From Thermosyntropha lipolytica DSM 11003 (GTDB lineage Bacteria; Bacillota; Syntrophomonadia; Syntrophomonadales; Syntrophomonadaceae): a DNA stretch of 64,000 nt. The DNA lies in assembly GCF_900129805.1 (NCBI RefSeq), contig NZ_FQWY01000002.1:54942-118941 (forward strand). Direction: 5' to 3'. The notes beneath the pieces were generated by a model that was given only the letters and a program-made list of their open reading frames with translations, made no database searches and had not been told where the DNA came from. Made by a program: the position numbers and the translations under genes. Positions 17,910 through 25,929 of the stretch are shown here, in pieces (position 1 is the stretch's first letter; each line of letters begins with the position of its first letter).

Positions 17910-19262
17910 TTACATTATATGTAAAAACCAATTGGCAATAAAAAAATATATAAACAGACTTAATATATCAACAATAGAAGTAATAAGGGGGTTGCTGGCA
18001 ACTGCTGGATCCAAACTTATTCTCGCCAAAAAAAACGGCAGCAAAACCCCTATAAGAGAAGCCGCGATTATCACAACTATCATAGTTATACCTACAATAA
18101 GAGCAATTTTAGCCCCTCCGGTAATCATACCGAATATGGCTACGATAAAAGCCATCACTACTCCCAAGCTGAAAGCTACGAAAATTTCACGCCTTAAAAC
18201 TGATAAAAGTTGTCCAGTTTTTAAATCCCCGGTAGCCAGTGCCCGCACGGTAAGGGTAGCCGACTGGGATCCCGCATTACCTCCACTGCAGTTTAATAGA
18301 GGAATGAAAAAAGCCAGAGCAATAAAAGAGGCCAGTAGCTCTTCATAAAAAGCTATAACTTCAGAAGCAATAAGCATAACAAAAACTAAAACCACAAGCC
18401 AGCCTACTCTTTTAAAATATAACTCGCGAATACCTGCTTCACGATAAATATTTTTTAGAGGAGCTACCGCTGCTCCTTTGTGAAAATCCTCGGTCGCTTC
18501 TTCCTGGGCTACATCTAAAACATCGTCAAAAGTTACAACTCCGATTAATATCCCATCTGAATCCGTAACCGGAAGAGCAGAAACATCATATTTTTGCATT
18601 ACCTGAACTGCTTTTTCCTGATTATCAAAGGCTGATAGGCTGACAAAAGATCTGTTCATGATATCTGCCACTTTATCTTCAGGATCAGCTAGGATAAATT
18701 TTTCTAACTCTAAAGCATCTAATAGTTTCCAATTTTCATCTGTTATATATATGATATTTAAGGTTTCTATATTTCCCCCCATTTTGCGTATATGCTCGAG
18801 GGCTTCTTTAACTTTCCACTCCGGCCTTACTGCTACATATTCCGAAGTCATAAGACGGCCAACACTTTTTTCCGGATAACCCAGCAAAAACCTTACTTCT
18901 TTTAATTCTTCAACACTTAAAAGGTTCAAAAGCCTCTGGGTAACCTGTCCAGGCAATTCCTCAAAAAGGTCAGTACGGTCATCAGGCTTAAGATTGGCCA
19001 ACAAAAGACGGGTTTCTTCATCGGTCAAAGCCTTGAGCAGAGAATTTTTGTTTTCTTTATCTAGATAAGAAAAAACATCAGCAGCAATATCCCGGGGCAT
19101 AAGCCGAAATAGTACTGCCCTGTCTGTTTTATTAAGGTTCAAAAGAAGATCTGCCAGATCAGCTAGTTCCCATTCATGCCAGTTTATGTTTCTTATTTTA
19201 TTAAAATCATGCTTCTTTATCGCTTCTTCTATTTTTATCTTAAAATCTTGCATAAAAATCAC
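17910..19262 (-). CDS. mgtE: MgtE-type magnesium transporter (paralogue 2)
   Basis: 450 residues with the same architecture as its downstream neighbour: superhelical N domain, CBS pair (YDVSALPVTDSDGILIGVV) and C-terminal pore domain. Here the pre-pore segment reads LLNCSGGNAGSQSATLTVRA, against LLIDVGGNTGSQAATLMVRA in the other copy. Loss of the acidic residue (D to C) before GGN is a visible difference that may change ion preference or gating. It lies 27 nt upstream of copy 1 and about 110 nt downstream of moaA. No M-box Mg2+ riboswitch is evident in that gap. Confidence 0.92.
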   Translation of the reverse strand: MIFMQDFKIKIEEAIKKHDFNKIRNINWHEWELADLADLLLNLNKTDRAVLFRLMPRDIAADVFSYLDKENKNSLLKALTDEETRLLLANLKPDDRTDLFEELPGQVTQRLLNLLSVEELKEVRFLLGYPEKSVGRLMTSEYVAVRPEWKVKEALEHIRKMGGNIETLNIIYITDENWKLLDALELEKFILADPEDKVADIMNRSFVSLSAFDNQEKAVQVMQKYDVSALPVTDSDGILIGVVTFDDVLDVAQEEATEDFHKGAAVAPLKNIYREAGIRELYFKRVGWLVVLVFVMLIASEVIAFYEELLASFIALAFFIPLLNCSGGNAGSQSATLTVRALATGDLKTGQLLSVLRREIFVAFSLGVVMAFIVAIFGMITGGAKIALIVGITMIVVIIAASLIGVLLPFFLARISLDPAVASNPLITSIVDILSLFIYFFIANWFLHIM

Positions 19263-19373
19263 CTAAATATATATTTTAATTAAAAATAAGCCGATCAGAA
19301 TTTTCACCAAATTCAAAAAAATCATACCACCTTTTTATCTTATTTTTTTAAATCTAAAGAATATTATATACTA

Positions 19374-20357
19374 TTACCCTCCTATCTGATACATCTTGCG
19401 TTCATTTTCTCTTCCCCAGCCAGCATCCATTCTATGTCGAACCGGCTTATTGTTGATAGTTTCTAAAAAAAGAAGGATTAATTCCTCATCAGAAGCTCCT
19501 TTCTTTAAAGCTTCCCACAAATCTACTTCTTCCTTGCTGTAAAGACACCCTCTCAGCTTACCATCAGCTGTAAGCCGGATGCGGTTACATGCAGCGCAAA
19601 AATGGTTGCTCATAGGGCTTATAAAACCAATTGATCCCTGTCCGCCTTCTATCTTAAAATATTTAGCCGGTCCATTGCCGGTAATCTTATCGGGAACGGT
19701 TAACGGGAACTTCTTCTCGATTTTTTCTTTTATCTCCCTGCTTTTTATAAGCTTGTCCTCATGCCAGAAAAGAAGATCTCCTACCGGCATAAATTCAATA
19801 AATCTTATATGCAGAGGATAATCATAAGCTAAAGAAGCAAAATCAATTATTTCATCATCATTAAATCCTTTTATAACTACCGTATTTATTTTTACCGGAT
19901 TAAGCCCTAATTCCAAAGCTTCCCAAATGCCTTCCTTAACCGGCCGTATATCTCCCCCCCGGGTAATATAACGGAACTTTTCCGGTTGCAAACTATCCAG
20001 GCTGAAATTTACCCGCTTAAGCCCTGCTTTTTTAAGCCTATCCGCCATAGGTTTAAATTTTATACCATTGGTAGTAAGGGCAATATCATCTATCTCCGGT
20101 ATCTCGGCAATATATTCAATCAATTTTTCAATATTTCGCCTGACTAAAGGCTCTCCTCCCGTAAGACGCACTTTTTTTATCCCTACCCGGGCCGCTATTC
20201 TGGTAAGGTAGGCCAGTTCTTCCAGGCTTAAAATCCCCTGGTGATTAAGTTTGCCTTCTATGCCCTCTTCCGGCATACAGTAAAGACAGCGCAGATTACA
20301 GCGGTCGGTTACCGAAATGCGCATATAATTTATTTCTCTTCCCCAGCTATCAACCAT
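19374..20357 (-). CDS. moaA: GTP 3',8-cyclase MoaA (radical SAM)
   Basis: First committed step of molybdopterin synthesis. 327 residues. The radical SAM cluster cysteines are C20, C24 and C27 (TDRCNLRCLYCMPE). LTGGEPLVR follows. The second [4Fe-4S] site that binds GTP is near the C-terminus (NHFCAACNRIRLTADGKLRG, with CLYS next). The usual double-glycine C-terminus is present (MYQIGG), needed for catalysis in MoaA. It lies downstream of a small helix-turn-helix-like gene and a riboswitch-like leader. Confidence 0.96.
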   Translation of the reverse strand: MVDSWGREINYMRISVTDRCNLRCLYCMPEEGIEGKLNHQGILSLEELAYLTRIAARVGIKKVRLTGGEPLVRRNIEKLIEYIAEIPEIDDIALTTNGIKFKPMADRLKKAGLKRVNFSLDSLQPEKFRYITRGGDIRPVKEGIWEALELGLNPVKINTVVIKGFNDDEIIDFASLAYDYPLHIRFIEFMPVGDLLFWHEDKLIKSREIKEKIEKKFPLTVPDKITGNGPAKYFKIEGGQGSIGFISPMSNHFCAACNRIRLTADGKLRGCLYSKEEVDLWEALKKGASDEELILLFLETINNKPVRHRMDAGWGRENERKMYQIGG

Positions 20358-20392
20358 CTAAAAACACTCCCCTGGAGGGGAAAACCCCTTAC

Positions 20393-20569
20393 TTAAAAAC
20401 ATCCTAGTTCACAGGCCCAAATCTTTATTTTAAGCTCATCACACATATTGCCTACTTCTCGCGGGGATACACCAAGTTCTTCGGCTATTTTTCTGGCTTC
20501 GCTGCAGGTTATCTTGCCATTTACCGCTTTTTCTTGCAATGCCTGCACTATTTTTTCTTTTTTTTCCAT
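20393..20569 (-). CDS. Small helix-turn-helix-like protein, first gene of moa operon
   Basis: 58 residues from the ATG at 20569 (MEKKEKIVQALQEKAVNGKI), with GGGGAGG 7 nt upstream; an upstream in-frame start would add an unlikely leader. The middle part (SEARKIAEELGVSPREVGNM) has the spacing of a helix-turn-helix. Two cysteines close the protein (WACELGCF). I recall similar small proteins next to moaA in Clostridia but cannot name a family. A regulatory or metal-sensing role is inference. Confidence 0.6.
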   Translation of the reverse strand: MEKKEKIVQALQEKAVNGKITCSEARKIAEELGVSPREVGNMCDELKIKIWACELGCF

Positions 20570-20582
20570 AAATATTCCTCCC

Positions 20583-20614
20583 CATAATAAAATAAACACC
20601 CCGGAAAAGGGTGT
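20583..20614 (-). terminator. Leader terminator in front of moa operon
   Basis: On the minus strand ACACCC (20609-20614) pairs with GGGTGT (20596-20601), followed by a TTATTTTATTATG tract. It lies directly before the first gene's ribosome site, so it acts as an attenuator, not an operon end. Confidence 0.7.
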
Positions 20615-20735
20615 AAAAATCCCTGGTATAAAAAGTTTACACTCCTTTCCTGACGGGAGGCATAAAGGTTTCCCTTTACACCCTATCGTTCAGCCGCCAT
20701 AGCTCTAAGCCTTAGGTCAGACTGAATCGGAGCTT
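20609..20735 (-). ncRNA. Riboswitch-like leader, probably Moco type
   Basis: About 125 nt of GC-richer, structured leader upstream of molybdenum cofactor genes. GGGTGTAAA (minus strand, 20675-20683) can pair perfectly with TTTACACCC (20609-20617), which shares bases with the terminator, so terminator and antiterminator exclude each other. The upstream part has paired GATTCAG/CTGAAC arms and the segment GCCTCCCGTCAGGAAAGGAG, which resembles my memory of conserved Moco-RNA sequence. The genes controlled support a Moco or tungsten-cofactor aptamer. The class assignment needs a covariance search. Confidence 0.55.
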
Positions 20736-20838
20736 TATTTTTTTACAAACATTATATAACATTTTAAGCTTTAATTCACAATTAATTTAATTTCCCATCC
20801 TGATAATTTTGTCCCCCACCTACACGCTCCTTATGGGT

Positions 20839-21411
20839 TTAAAAGTAATTCCAGTTTACGGCTACTTCCGATTTATCGGTTACAATCCAGTGTACAGGAA
20901 AATCGGCTGCATGAGGATAAACGGTTTCTACTACCTGAAAATCATAGCATACTCCGCATAAAAAAGCATCTTTGCGTAAACGGGGAAGAAAGCGGTCATA
21001 GTATCCTCTTCCATAGCCCAGGCGGTATCCTTTAACATCAAAAACTAACCCCGGAACCAGCACTACATCAATCTTTTGCGGGTCAAAAGGTTCTCCCACC
21101 GGCTCAACTATACCGAAAGGCCCACTTTTAGTATACTCCCTTCCGCGGTATTCTATAGCCTCCATATTTTCCTCATCTATAACCCGCGGTAGAACAATTA
21201 TCTTCTCCCTCCGCAATGTTTCCAGCCAGGGCATAAGGTTGACTTCATTCCGGATACTAGAAAAACCCATGATAACCCGGGCATGGGCAATTTTGTCTAT
21301 CTGGCCTAGTTTCTCACATATCCTGCGGCTTAAACCTTCCACTTCTTCGGGAGTAAGGCTCTTACGTTTTTCGCTTATTATCCTTCTCAATTCATCACGT
21401 TTTTCTTGCAT
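20839..21411 (-). CDS. 5-formyltetrahydrofolate cyclo-ligase
   Basis: ATP-dependent conversion of 5-formyl-THF to 5,10-methenyl-THF. About 190 residues from the ATG at 21411, 2 nt after the lgt stop and behind GAGGTGG. Basic N-terminus (QEKRDELRRIISEKRKSL), the folate/ATP site DVVLVPGLVFDVKGYRLGYG and GYYDRFL are typical. It is the last gene of the lgt-tsa cluster. Confidence 0.92.
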   Translation of the reverse strand: MQEKRDELRRIISEKRKSLTPEEVEGLSRRICEKLGQIDKIAHARVIMGFSSIRNEVNLMPWLETLRREKIIVLPRVIDEENMEAIEYRGREYTKSGPFGIVEPVGEPFDPQKIDVVLVPGLVFDVKGYRLGYGRGYYDRFLPRLRKDAFLCGVCYDFQVVETVYPHAADFPVHWIVTDKSEVAVNWNYF

Positions 21412-21413
21412 TA

Positions 21414-22178
21414 CTACCACCTCGTTCTCTGTTCATGGTAAAATCGCATTTTAAGCCACTTATAAAGTATAACCCCTATAATAAACAAAACCCCTGTATA
21501 TAACTGTCCTAGAGTAAACATACCGTAGTTTATAAGGCTTTCCCGGAAAAATTCTATTATAAAGCGATAGACAGAATATCCTATTATATAAACAGCAAAG
21601 ACCTGTCCCTCAAACTTACGCCGGGGATAAAGCCACCACAGCACTCCAAATAAAACTAGATTTAAAAAAGAACTGTAAAGCTGGGTAGGATGCCGGTGAA
21701 AACCGTCTACATAGGGGAAAACCACCCCGCAGACAGAGTCGGTAACCCCTCCATAACAGCAGCCATTAAAGAAACAACCCACCCTTACTATCGCATAACC
21801 TAGAGCTATATAAGGGGCAAACATATCAGCTATCCTAAAAAAAGGAAGCTTATGCTTCTTAACATACAGGTAGTAGGCTATAAATCCTCCTACAAACCCT
21901 CCATACCATATTAAGCCTGATAAACCGGCAGTAAACAGAACTGATGCTGGATCTCTTAATAAATCCTGCCATTCATAAATAAGGATATAAGCTGCTCTCC
22001 CCCCTATAACCCCTGCTATAATCATAATAATTGTCATACTTAAGGCAGTATCTGGAGAAAAACCTTCCCTGGCAAACAGCCTTCCTACTCCCCAGACACC
22101 AATAATAACTGCCAAAGCCAGCATAACCCCCCAGGAATATACCGTAAATGGCCCCAACTTTAATAAAACCGGATACAA
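21414..22178 (-). CDS. lgt: Prolipoprotein diacylglyceryl transferase
   Basis: Integral membrane enzyme that adds diacylglycerol to the lipobox cysteine of prolipoproteins. The TTG at 22178 has AAGGAG 8 nt upstream and gives MYPVLLKLGPFTVYSWG, matching the family N-terminus; the upstream GTG at 22187 overlaps the ribosome site. Seven or so hydrophobic helices. The signature GGRAAYILIYEW, then GFVGGF and RVGCFFNGCCYGG plus HPTQLYSS, contains the catalytic residues. Its substrates here include the ZnuA-like lipoprotein at 42942. Confidence 0.93.
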   Translation of the reverse strand: MYPVLLKLGPFTVYSWGVMLALAVIIGVWGVGRLFAREGFSPDTALSMTIIMIIAGVIGGRAAYILIYEWQDLLRDPASVLFTAGLSGLIWYGGFVGGFIAYYLYVKKHKLPFFRIADMFAPYIALGYAIVRVGCFFNGCCYGGVTDSVCGVVFPYVDGFHRHPTQLYSSFLNLVLFGVLWWLYPRRKFEGQVFAVYIIGYSVYRFIIEFFRESLINYGMFTLGQLYTGVLFIIGVILYKWLKMRFYHEQRTRW

Positions 22179-22200
22179 TATTTTCACTCCTTCTTTTTAC

Positions 22201-22315
22201 TTATCCACAGAAAAACCTGTCGTTTTTTCTCTTCTTTTCTCATCATCCGTATTTCCTTTTCTACGCCTCCTCTAGTTCCCCCGAGTTATCAACAGACTTA
22301 TGCACATTATCCACA
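22201..22315 (+). promoter_or_regulatory. Group of four DnaA-box-like sites between tsaD and lgt
   Basis: TTATCCACA at 22201-22209 and 22307-22315 (perfect consensus), TTATCAACA at 22286-22294 and TTATGCACA at 22298-22306 (one mismatch each), all in one orientation inside a 136-nt gap. Confidence 0.6.
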
Positions 22316-22322
22316 GCCTTTT

Positions 22323-23336
22323 TCACAGCATCGACATAGTAGCATAAGCATTAAGGTCCAGAGAAGCAAACTGGCCATTTATAAACTTATGATAAGCACT
22401 GCCTGCTATCATAGCTGCATTATCGGTACACAGCTTTAAAGAAGGATAATAAAGTTTTATTCCTAACCTATCTGCTTCTATCTGTGCTGCTCTTCTAAGC
22501 TCACTGTTAGCAGCAACTCCTCCCGCCAGGAGAATACTCCTCGCCTTATATTTCTCGGCAGCCCTGGCTGTCTTAACTGCCAGCACTTCTACTAAAGCTG
22601 CCTGAAACTCGGCTGCCATATCATAAACATTGGCTTCTCCTCTTCTTTCCATTTTAGTCCAGAGATTCATGGCTGCGGTTTTAAGTCCGCTGAAGCTGAA
22701 ATCAAAATCATCCCGGTCTAAAAAAACCCGGGGCAGCTGATAACGTCCTTTTACTCCTTTTTCCGCTGCCCTCTCTACTGCCGGTCCTCCTGGATAACCT
22801 AAACCTAAAAAACGGGCTACCTTGTCAAACGCTTCTCCGGCAGCATCATCCAGAGTCTCACCAATAACCTCATAATTTTCTATATCCTGCATAAAAAGAA
22901 GGCTGGTATGCCCTCCGGAAACTACCAGGCAAACCAGAGGAAATTCTATGTTATCATGCTCCAGAAAATTGGCATAAATATGCCCATAAAGATGGTTTAC
23001 CGCTATAAGGGGCTTATTAAGGGCATAGGCAAACGATTTGGCAAACGAAACCCCTACCAGAAGGGCTCCTATAAGACCCGGCCGGTTAGTAACCGCTACC
23101 GCATCAATATCGTCATAACTCATACCGGCTTCCGCAAATGCCGTATGGACTACCATCACTATATTTTGGATATGCTTGCGGGAAGCTACCTCAGGCACTA
23201 CACCACCAAACTGCTGGTGCACCCTTATCTGGGAATTAACCACATTCGACATTATCTCTTTACCGTTTTTTACAATGGAGGCAGCTGTTTCATCACATGA
23301 AGTTTCAATACCTAAAATCCTTATCTCCTTCGGCAC
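22323..23336 (-). CDS. tsaD: tRNA N6-adenosine threonylcarbamoyltransferase TsaD
   Basis: Transfers threonylcarbamoyl to A37 of ANN-decoding tRNAs, together with TsaB and TsaE, both in this cluster. From the GTG at 23336 it has 337 residues, the usual length; GTG at 23345 or the longer frame to 23390 are possible. Motifs: GIETSCDETAAS at the N-terminus, metal ligands in NHLYGHIYAN, SGGHTSLL, and VAANSELR near the end. It is flanked on both sides by DnaA-box-like sites. Confidence 0.94.
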   Translation of the reverse strand: MPKEIRILGIETSCDETAASIVKNGKEIMSNVVNSQIRVHQQFGGVVPEVASRKHIQNIVMVVHTAFAEAGMSYDDIDAVAVTNRPGLIGALLVGVSFAKSFAYALNKPLIAVNHLYGHIYANFLEHDNIEFPLVCLVVSGGHTSLLFMQDIENYEVIGETLDDAAGEAFDKVARFLGLGYPGGPAVERAAEKGVKGRYQLPRVFLDRDDFDFSFSGLKTAAMNLWTKMERRGEANVYDMAAEFQAALVEVLAVKTARAAEKYKARSILLAGGVAANSELRRAAQIEADRLGIKLYYPSLKLCTDNAAMIAGSAYHKFINGQFASLDLNAYATMSML

Positions 23337-23362
23337 TCTTTTCACCCTCAGTTCTGTTAAAT

Positions 23363-23406
23363 TTATCCCCAGTTTTATAAATTTATCCACAGAATTCTGT
23401 GGATAA
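23363..23406. promoter_or_regulatory. Inverted pair of perfect DnaA boxes upstream of tsaD
   Basis: TTATCCACA (23383-23391), a GAATTC spacer, then TGTGGATAA (23398-23406): a perfect palindrome. A third near-match, TTATCCCCA, is at 23363-23371. It lies between rimI and tsaD. Confidence 0.6.
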
Positions 23407-23445
23407 AAAGTGAATCCTGTTGAAAAGTGTCAATAGATTTAACCG

Positions 23446-23904
23446 TTAAAATAACAGCTTGGTCATGACAATAGCATCTTCTCCATTATCCGCATAATAC
23501 CCTTTACGGATGCCGGTTTCCATAAACCCCATGTTCTGATAAAGCCTGCGGGCCACCTCATTGGAAGGCCTTACCTCCAGGATTATGCGCAAAACATTTT
23601 TTTCCCGCGCTATCTTTTCCAGTTCCTCTAAAAGCCTTCTTCCCATACCCATTCCTCTAAAATTCTTATCTACCGCAATATTAGTTATATGAGCTTCCTC
23701 AAATACGATCCACATTCCCGCATATCCTACTACTTCGCCTTCAAAATCACAAACCAGGTAAACAGCAAAATTATTCCTCAGTTCATGCCGGTAAGCTTCC
23801 CGGGACCAGGGAACGGGGAAAGATTCGTTTTCGATGCGTACTACGGCATCCAGATCTCTTTCCGTCATTTTACGTATAATAAAAGGAACGCTTTTTGCTT
23901 TCAT
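23446..23904 (-). CDS. rimI: GNAT acetyltransferase RimI-like
   Basis: 152-residue GNAT protein. The acetyl-CoA loop is VDKNFRGMGMGRRLLEEL and the C-terminal YQNMGFMETGIRKGYY is typical of RimI, the enzyme that acetylates the N-terminus of ribosomal protein S18 in Escherichia coli. It sits between tsaB and tsaD as in many Firmicutes, with its start adjacent to the tsaB stop. Substrate in this organism is not known. Confidence 0.88.
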   Translation of the reverse strand: MKAKSVPFIIRKMTERDLDAVVRIENESFPVPWSREAYRHELRNNFAVYLVCDFEGEVVGYAGMWIVFEEAHITNIAVDKNFRGMGMGRRLLEELEKIAREKNVLRIILEVRPSNEVARRLYQNMGFMETGIRKGYYADNGEDAIVMTKLLF

Positions 23905-24624
23905 TTAAAGCTCTCCTCTTCCCAAACGATATTCTGCTTCCGAAAGTCTTAGATAAACCGGAGTTAATGTAAACACATCAGCAAAGTCGCCTCTTTCCGC
24001 TTTAGCTAAAGCTATTTTCCCCATCGCAGCTGAACGCGGATACATTAAATGCTCCGGAGGTAAAAGCAAACTCTCCTCCAAGACCTCCTGCCAGTAGGCA
24101 GCATAAGGATAATAACCATCACCCAGTATTACCACATATTTCTTAAAAAGGCTCTCCTTTTTTTCCCTTATCTTCAAAGCCAGTTCTTCTATTCCCCATG
24201 CCTTCTCTTCTACTACCTTTTGCATTGTCCCATAGCGGAAAGTATAAACTGCACTGTAAACCTCATTTTTACGCGCATCAAGCAGAGGTACTGCCAGTAT
24301 ATCTTCACAAGGCAAAACATTAGCAGCCAGCATATCGAGGGTAGATACAGCAACTATGGGCTTGCCGGTGGCCAGACTTAAACCTTTTACCGCTGCCATC
24401 CCTATTCTAAGTCCCGTAAAAGAACCTGGTCCAGCGGTTATACCAATTACATCAATATCATGCAAACTGCAGGCACAAACCTTTAAAGCCCGGTCAATCA
24501 TGGGCAGCAAAGTTTCGGAATGAGTTTTCCTGTAATTACAAAACTCTTCATATAAGACTTTTTCCTCATTTAAAATAGCTACCCCGGCCACCGGAGTAGC
24601 ACTATCAATTGCCAGAAGCAGCAA
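23905..24624 (-). CDS. tsaB: t6A biosynthesis protein TsaB
   Basis: Inactive ASKHA-fold partner of TsaD. 239 residues. It starts LLLAIDSATPVAGVAILNEE and has TAGPGSFTGLRIGMAAVKGL, the family signature that replaces the TsaD ligands. The start overlaps the end of tsaE by 20 nt. It forms the TsaB-TsaD-TsaE complex needed for t6A. Confidence 0.93.
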   Translation of the reverse strand: MLLLAIDSATPVAGVAILNEEKVLYEEFCNYRKTHSETLLPMIDRALKVCACSLHDIDVIGITAGPGSFTGLRIGMAAVKGLSLATGKPIVAVSTLDMLAANVLPCEDILAVPLLDARKNEVYSAVYTFRYGTMQKVVEEKAWGIEELALKIREKKESLFKKYVVILGDGYYPYAAYWQEVLEESLLLPPEHLMYPRSAAMGKIALAKAERGDFADVFTLTPVYLRLSEAEYRLGRGEL

Positions 24625-25084
24625 TTTCCTTCAACTCCTTAATCTTTTGTCTATATTTTTCGCCTTTAGCAGTAAACCTTACCTTCCTACCCCTGTCATA
24701 ATCACCATCCAGGATCTCTATATTTATAAACAAAGCCTCCGCAGGTAAAAAACCCGACTGCAAACGGGGCCACTCAATAAGGGTTACCCCTCCTTTGCCT
24801 ACATAGTCATCCAAGCCTAAATCCTCAAAATCTGCATCTTCGTCCAGGCGATAAAAATCAAAATGAAAAACAGGCATTATGCCTTCATAAATATTCATCA
24901 AGGTAAAGGTAGGACTCGTAACCTTACCTTCATAGCCTAATCCCTTAGCTATCCCTCTAACCAGGGTGGTTTTACCAGCTCCCAGCTCTCCGATAAGATA
25001 AGCTACATCCCCTTCCTTCAAGACCGAGGCCAGCTTTCTCCCTAGTTTTTCCATATCTTCGGCACTGGTAATGATCAGCTCCAT
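24605..25084 (-). CDS. tsaE: t6A biosynthesis ATPase TsaE
   Basis: P-loop ATPase that recycles the TsaBD complex. 159 residues. Walker A is GELGAGKTTLVRGIAKGL, followed by SPTFTLMNIYEG and FHFDFYRLD. The C-terminus is slightly longer than usual and basic (KGEKYRQKIKELKEI). It lies between the uracil-DNA glycosylase gene and tsaB. Confidence 0.93.
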   Translation of the reverse strand: MELIITSAEDMEKLGRKLASVLKEGDVAYLIGELGAGKTTLVRGIAKGLGYEGKVTSPTFTLMNIYEGIMPVFHFDFYRLDEDADFEDLGLDDYVGKGGVTLIEWPRLQSGFLPAEALFINIEILDGDYDRGRKVRFTAKGEKYRQKIKELKEIAASGN

Positions 25085-25103
25085 TTATCCACCTCTTTTA
25101 AAT

Positions 25104-25799
25104 TTATCCTTCCTTAATTTTTTTAAACTGATCCCGTATCATCTTAAAATCTTCCCAGCAGGGACGCTTGTAAGATTCATTACGCAAAAGAGCTGCCGGG
25201 TGGAAAGTAGGCATTATCATTATTCCTTGCCTGGTGAACCATTTTCCTCTTATCTGCGTAATGCGCGCCTTGGGGCTTATAATAACCTGACTGGCTAAGG
25301 AACCTAAACAGACAATAATATCCGGTTTTATTATCCTTATCTGGGCTTCTAGATATCCTTTGCAGCTGTTTACTTCATCCGGGTTAGGCAGCCTGTTCCC
25401 AGGAGGACGGCATTTCACGACATTAGTGATATAAGCTTGTTCACGCGGGATTTCAGCCGCCTTAAGTATCTTATCTAAAAGCTGCCCGGCTCTGCCAACA
25501 AAAGGCCTTCCCTGTTCATCCTCATCCCCTCCCGGGCCTTCCCCTACAAACATAATGCGGCTTTTCGAGGGGCCTTCGCCAAATACCACCTGCTTGCAGC
25601 CTGCACGTAAACGACAGCTCTGACAACTTAGCGCCGTTTTTTTTAGCTCGTCCAGATCATCGATATGGGGATATGCCTCTTCCAGCCTAACTCCCTCTAA
25701 AAACGGTAAAACCGGCTCCCCCCGGCTTATATCCCCGGCTTCTTCCTTTTCTATTTCCGGGAATAAACCGGCAAAAAGATCAGGCTGCTTTATTTCCAC
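25104..25799 (-). CDS. udg: Family 4 uracil-DNA glycosylase (iron-sulfur)
   Basis: Removes uracil from DNA. 231 residues with a 65-residue N-terminal extension before the core. Cluster cysteines appear in SCQSCRLRAGCKQ and further on in NVVKCRPPGNR and NSCKGYLEAQI. The active-site motif GEGPGGDEDEQGRPFVG and C-terminal TFHPAALLRN are typical of the thermophile-type family 4 enzymes, also widespread in Clostridia. Codirectional with tsaE, 19 nt upstream. Confidence 0.9.
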   Translation of the reverse strand: MEIKQPDLFAGLFPEIEKEEAGDISRGEPVLPFLEGVRLEEAYPHIDDLDELKKTALSCQSCRLRAGCKQVVFGEGPSKSRIMFVGEGPGGDEDEQGRPFVGRAGQLLDKILKAAEIPREQAYITNVVKCRPPGNRLPNPDEVNSCKGYLEAQIRIIKPDIIVCLGSLASQVIISPKARITQIRGKWFTRQGIMIMPTFHPAALLRNESYKRPCWEDFKMIRDQFKKIKEG

Positions 25800-25863
25800 A
25801 ATATCCCCTCCCTAAAGTATAACCTTTTTCCCCATCTGAAATTACTTTTTAAGACAAAATTTT

Positions 25864-25882
25864 ACCGCCTGTCAAAGGCGGT
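25864..25882 (-). terminator. Probable terminator after GH18 gene
   Basis: ACCGCCT-GTCAA-AGGCGGT, a 7-bp GC-rich stem, between the GH18-type gene and udg. The following minus-strand tract (AAAATTTTGTCTT) is only partly T-rich. Confidence 0.55.
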
Positions 25883-25929
25883 GCTACAAGTTAATTATAT
25901 ATTAAAAACCACAACATGAAACGAAATTT

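Noticed and set aside
19263..19373. M-box magnesium riboswitch before the mgtE genes
   Set aside because: The gap is only about 110 nt, AT-rich and without the expected stems or terminator.
22187..23446. Chromosomal replication origin
   Set aside because: DnaA boxes are present, but no dnaA, dnaN, rpmH or parAB and no clear AT-rich unwinding element, so only a DnaA-box cluster is claimed.
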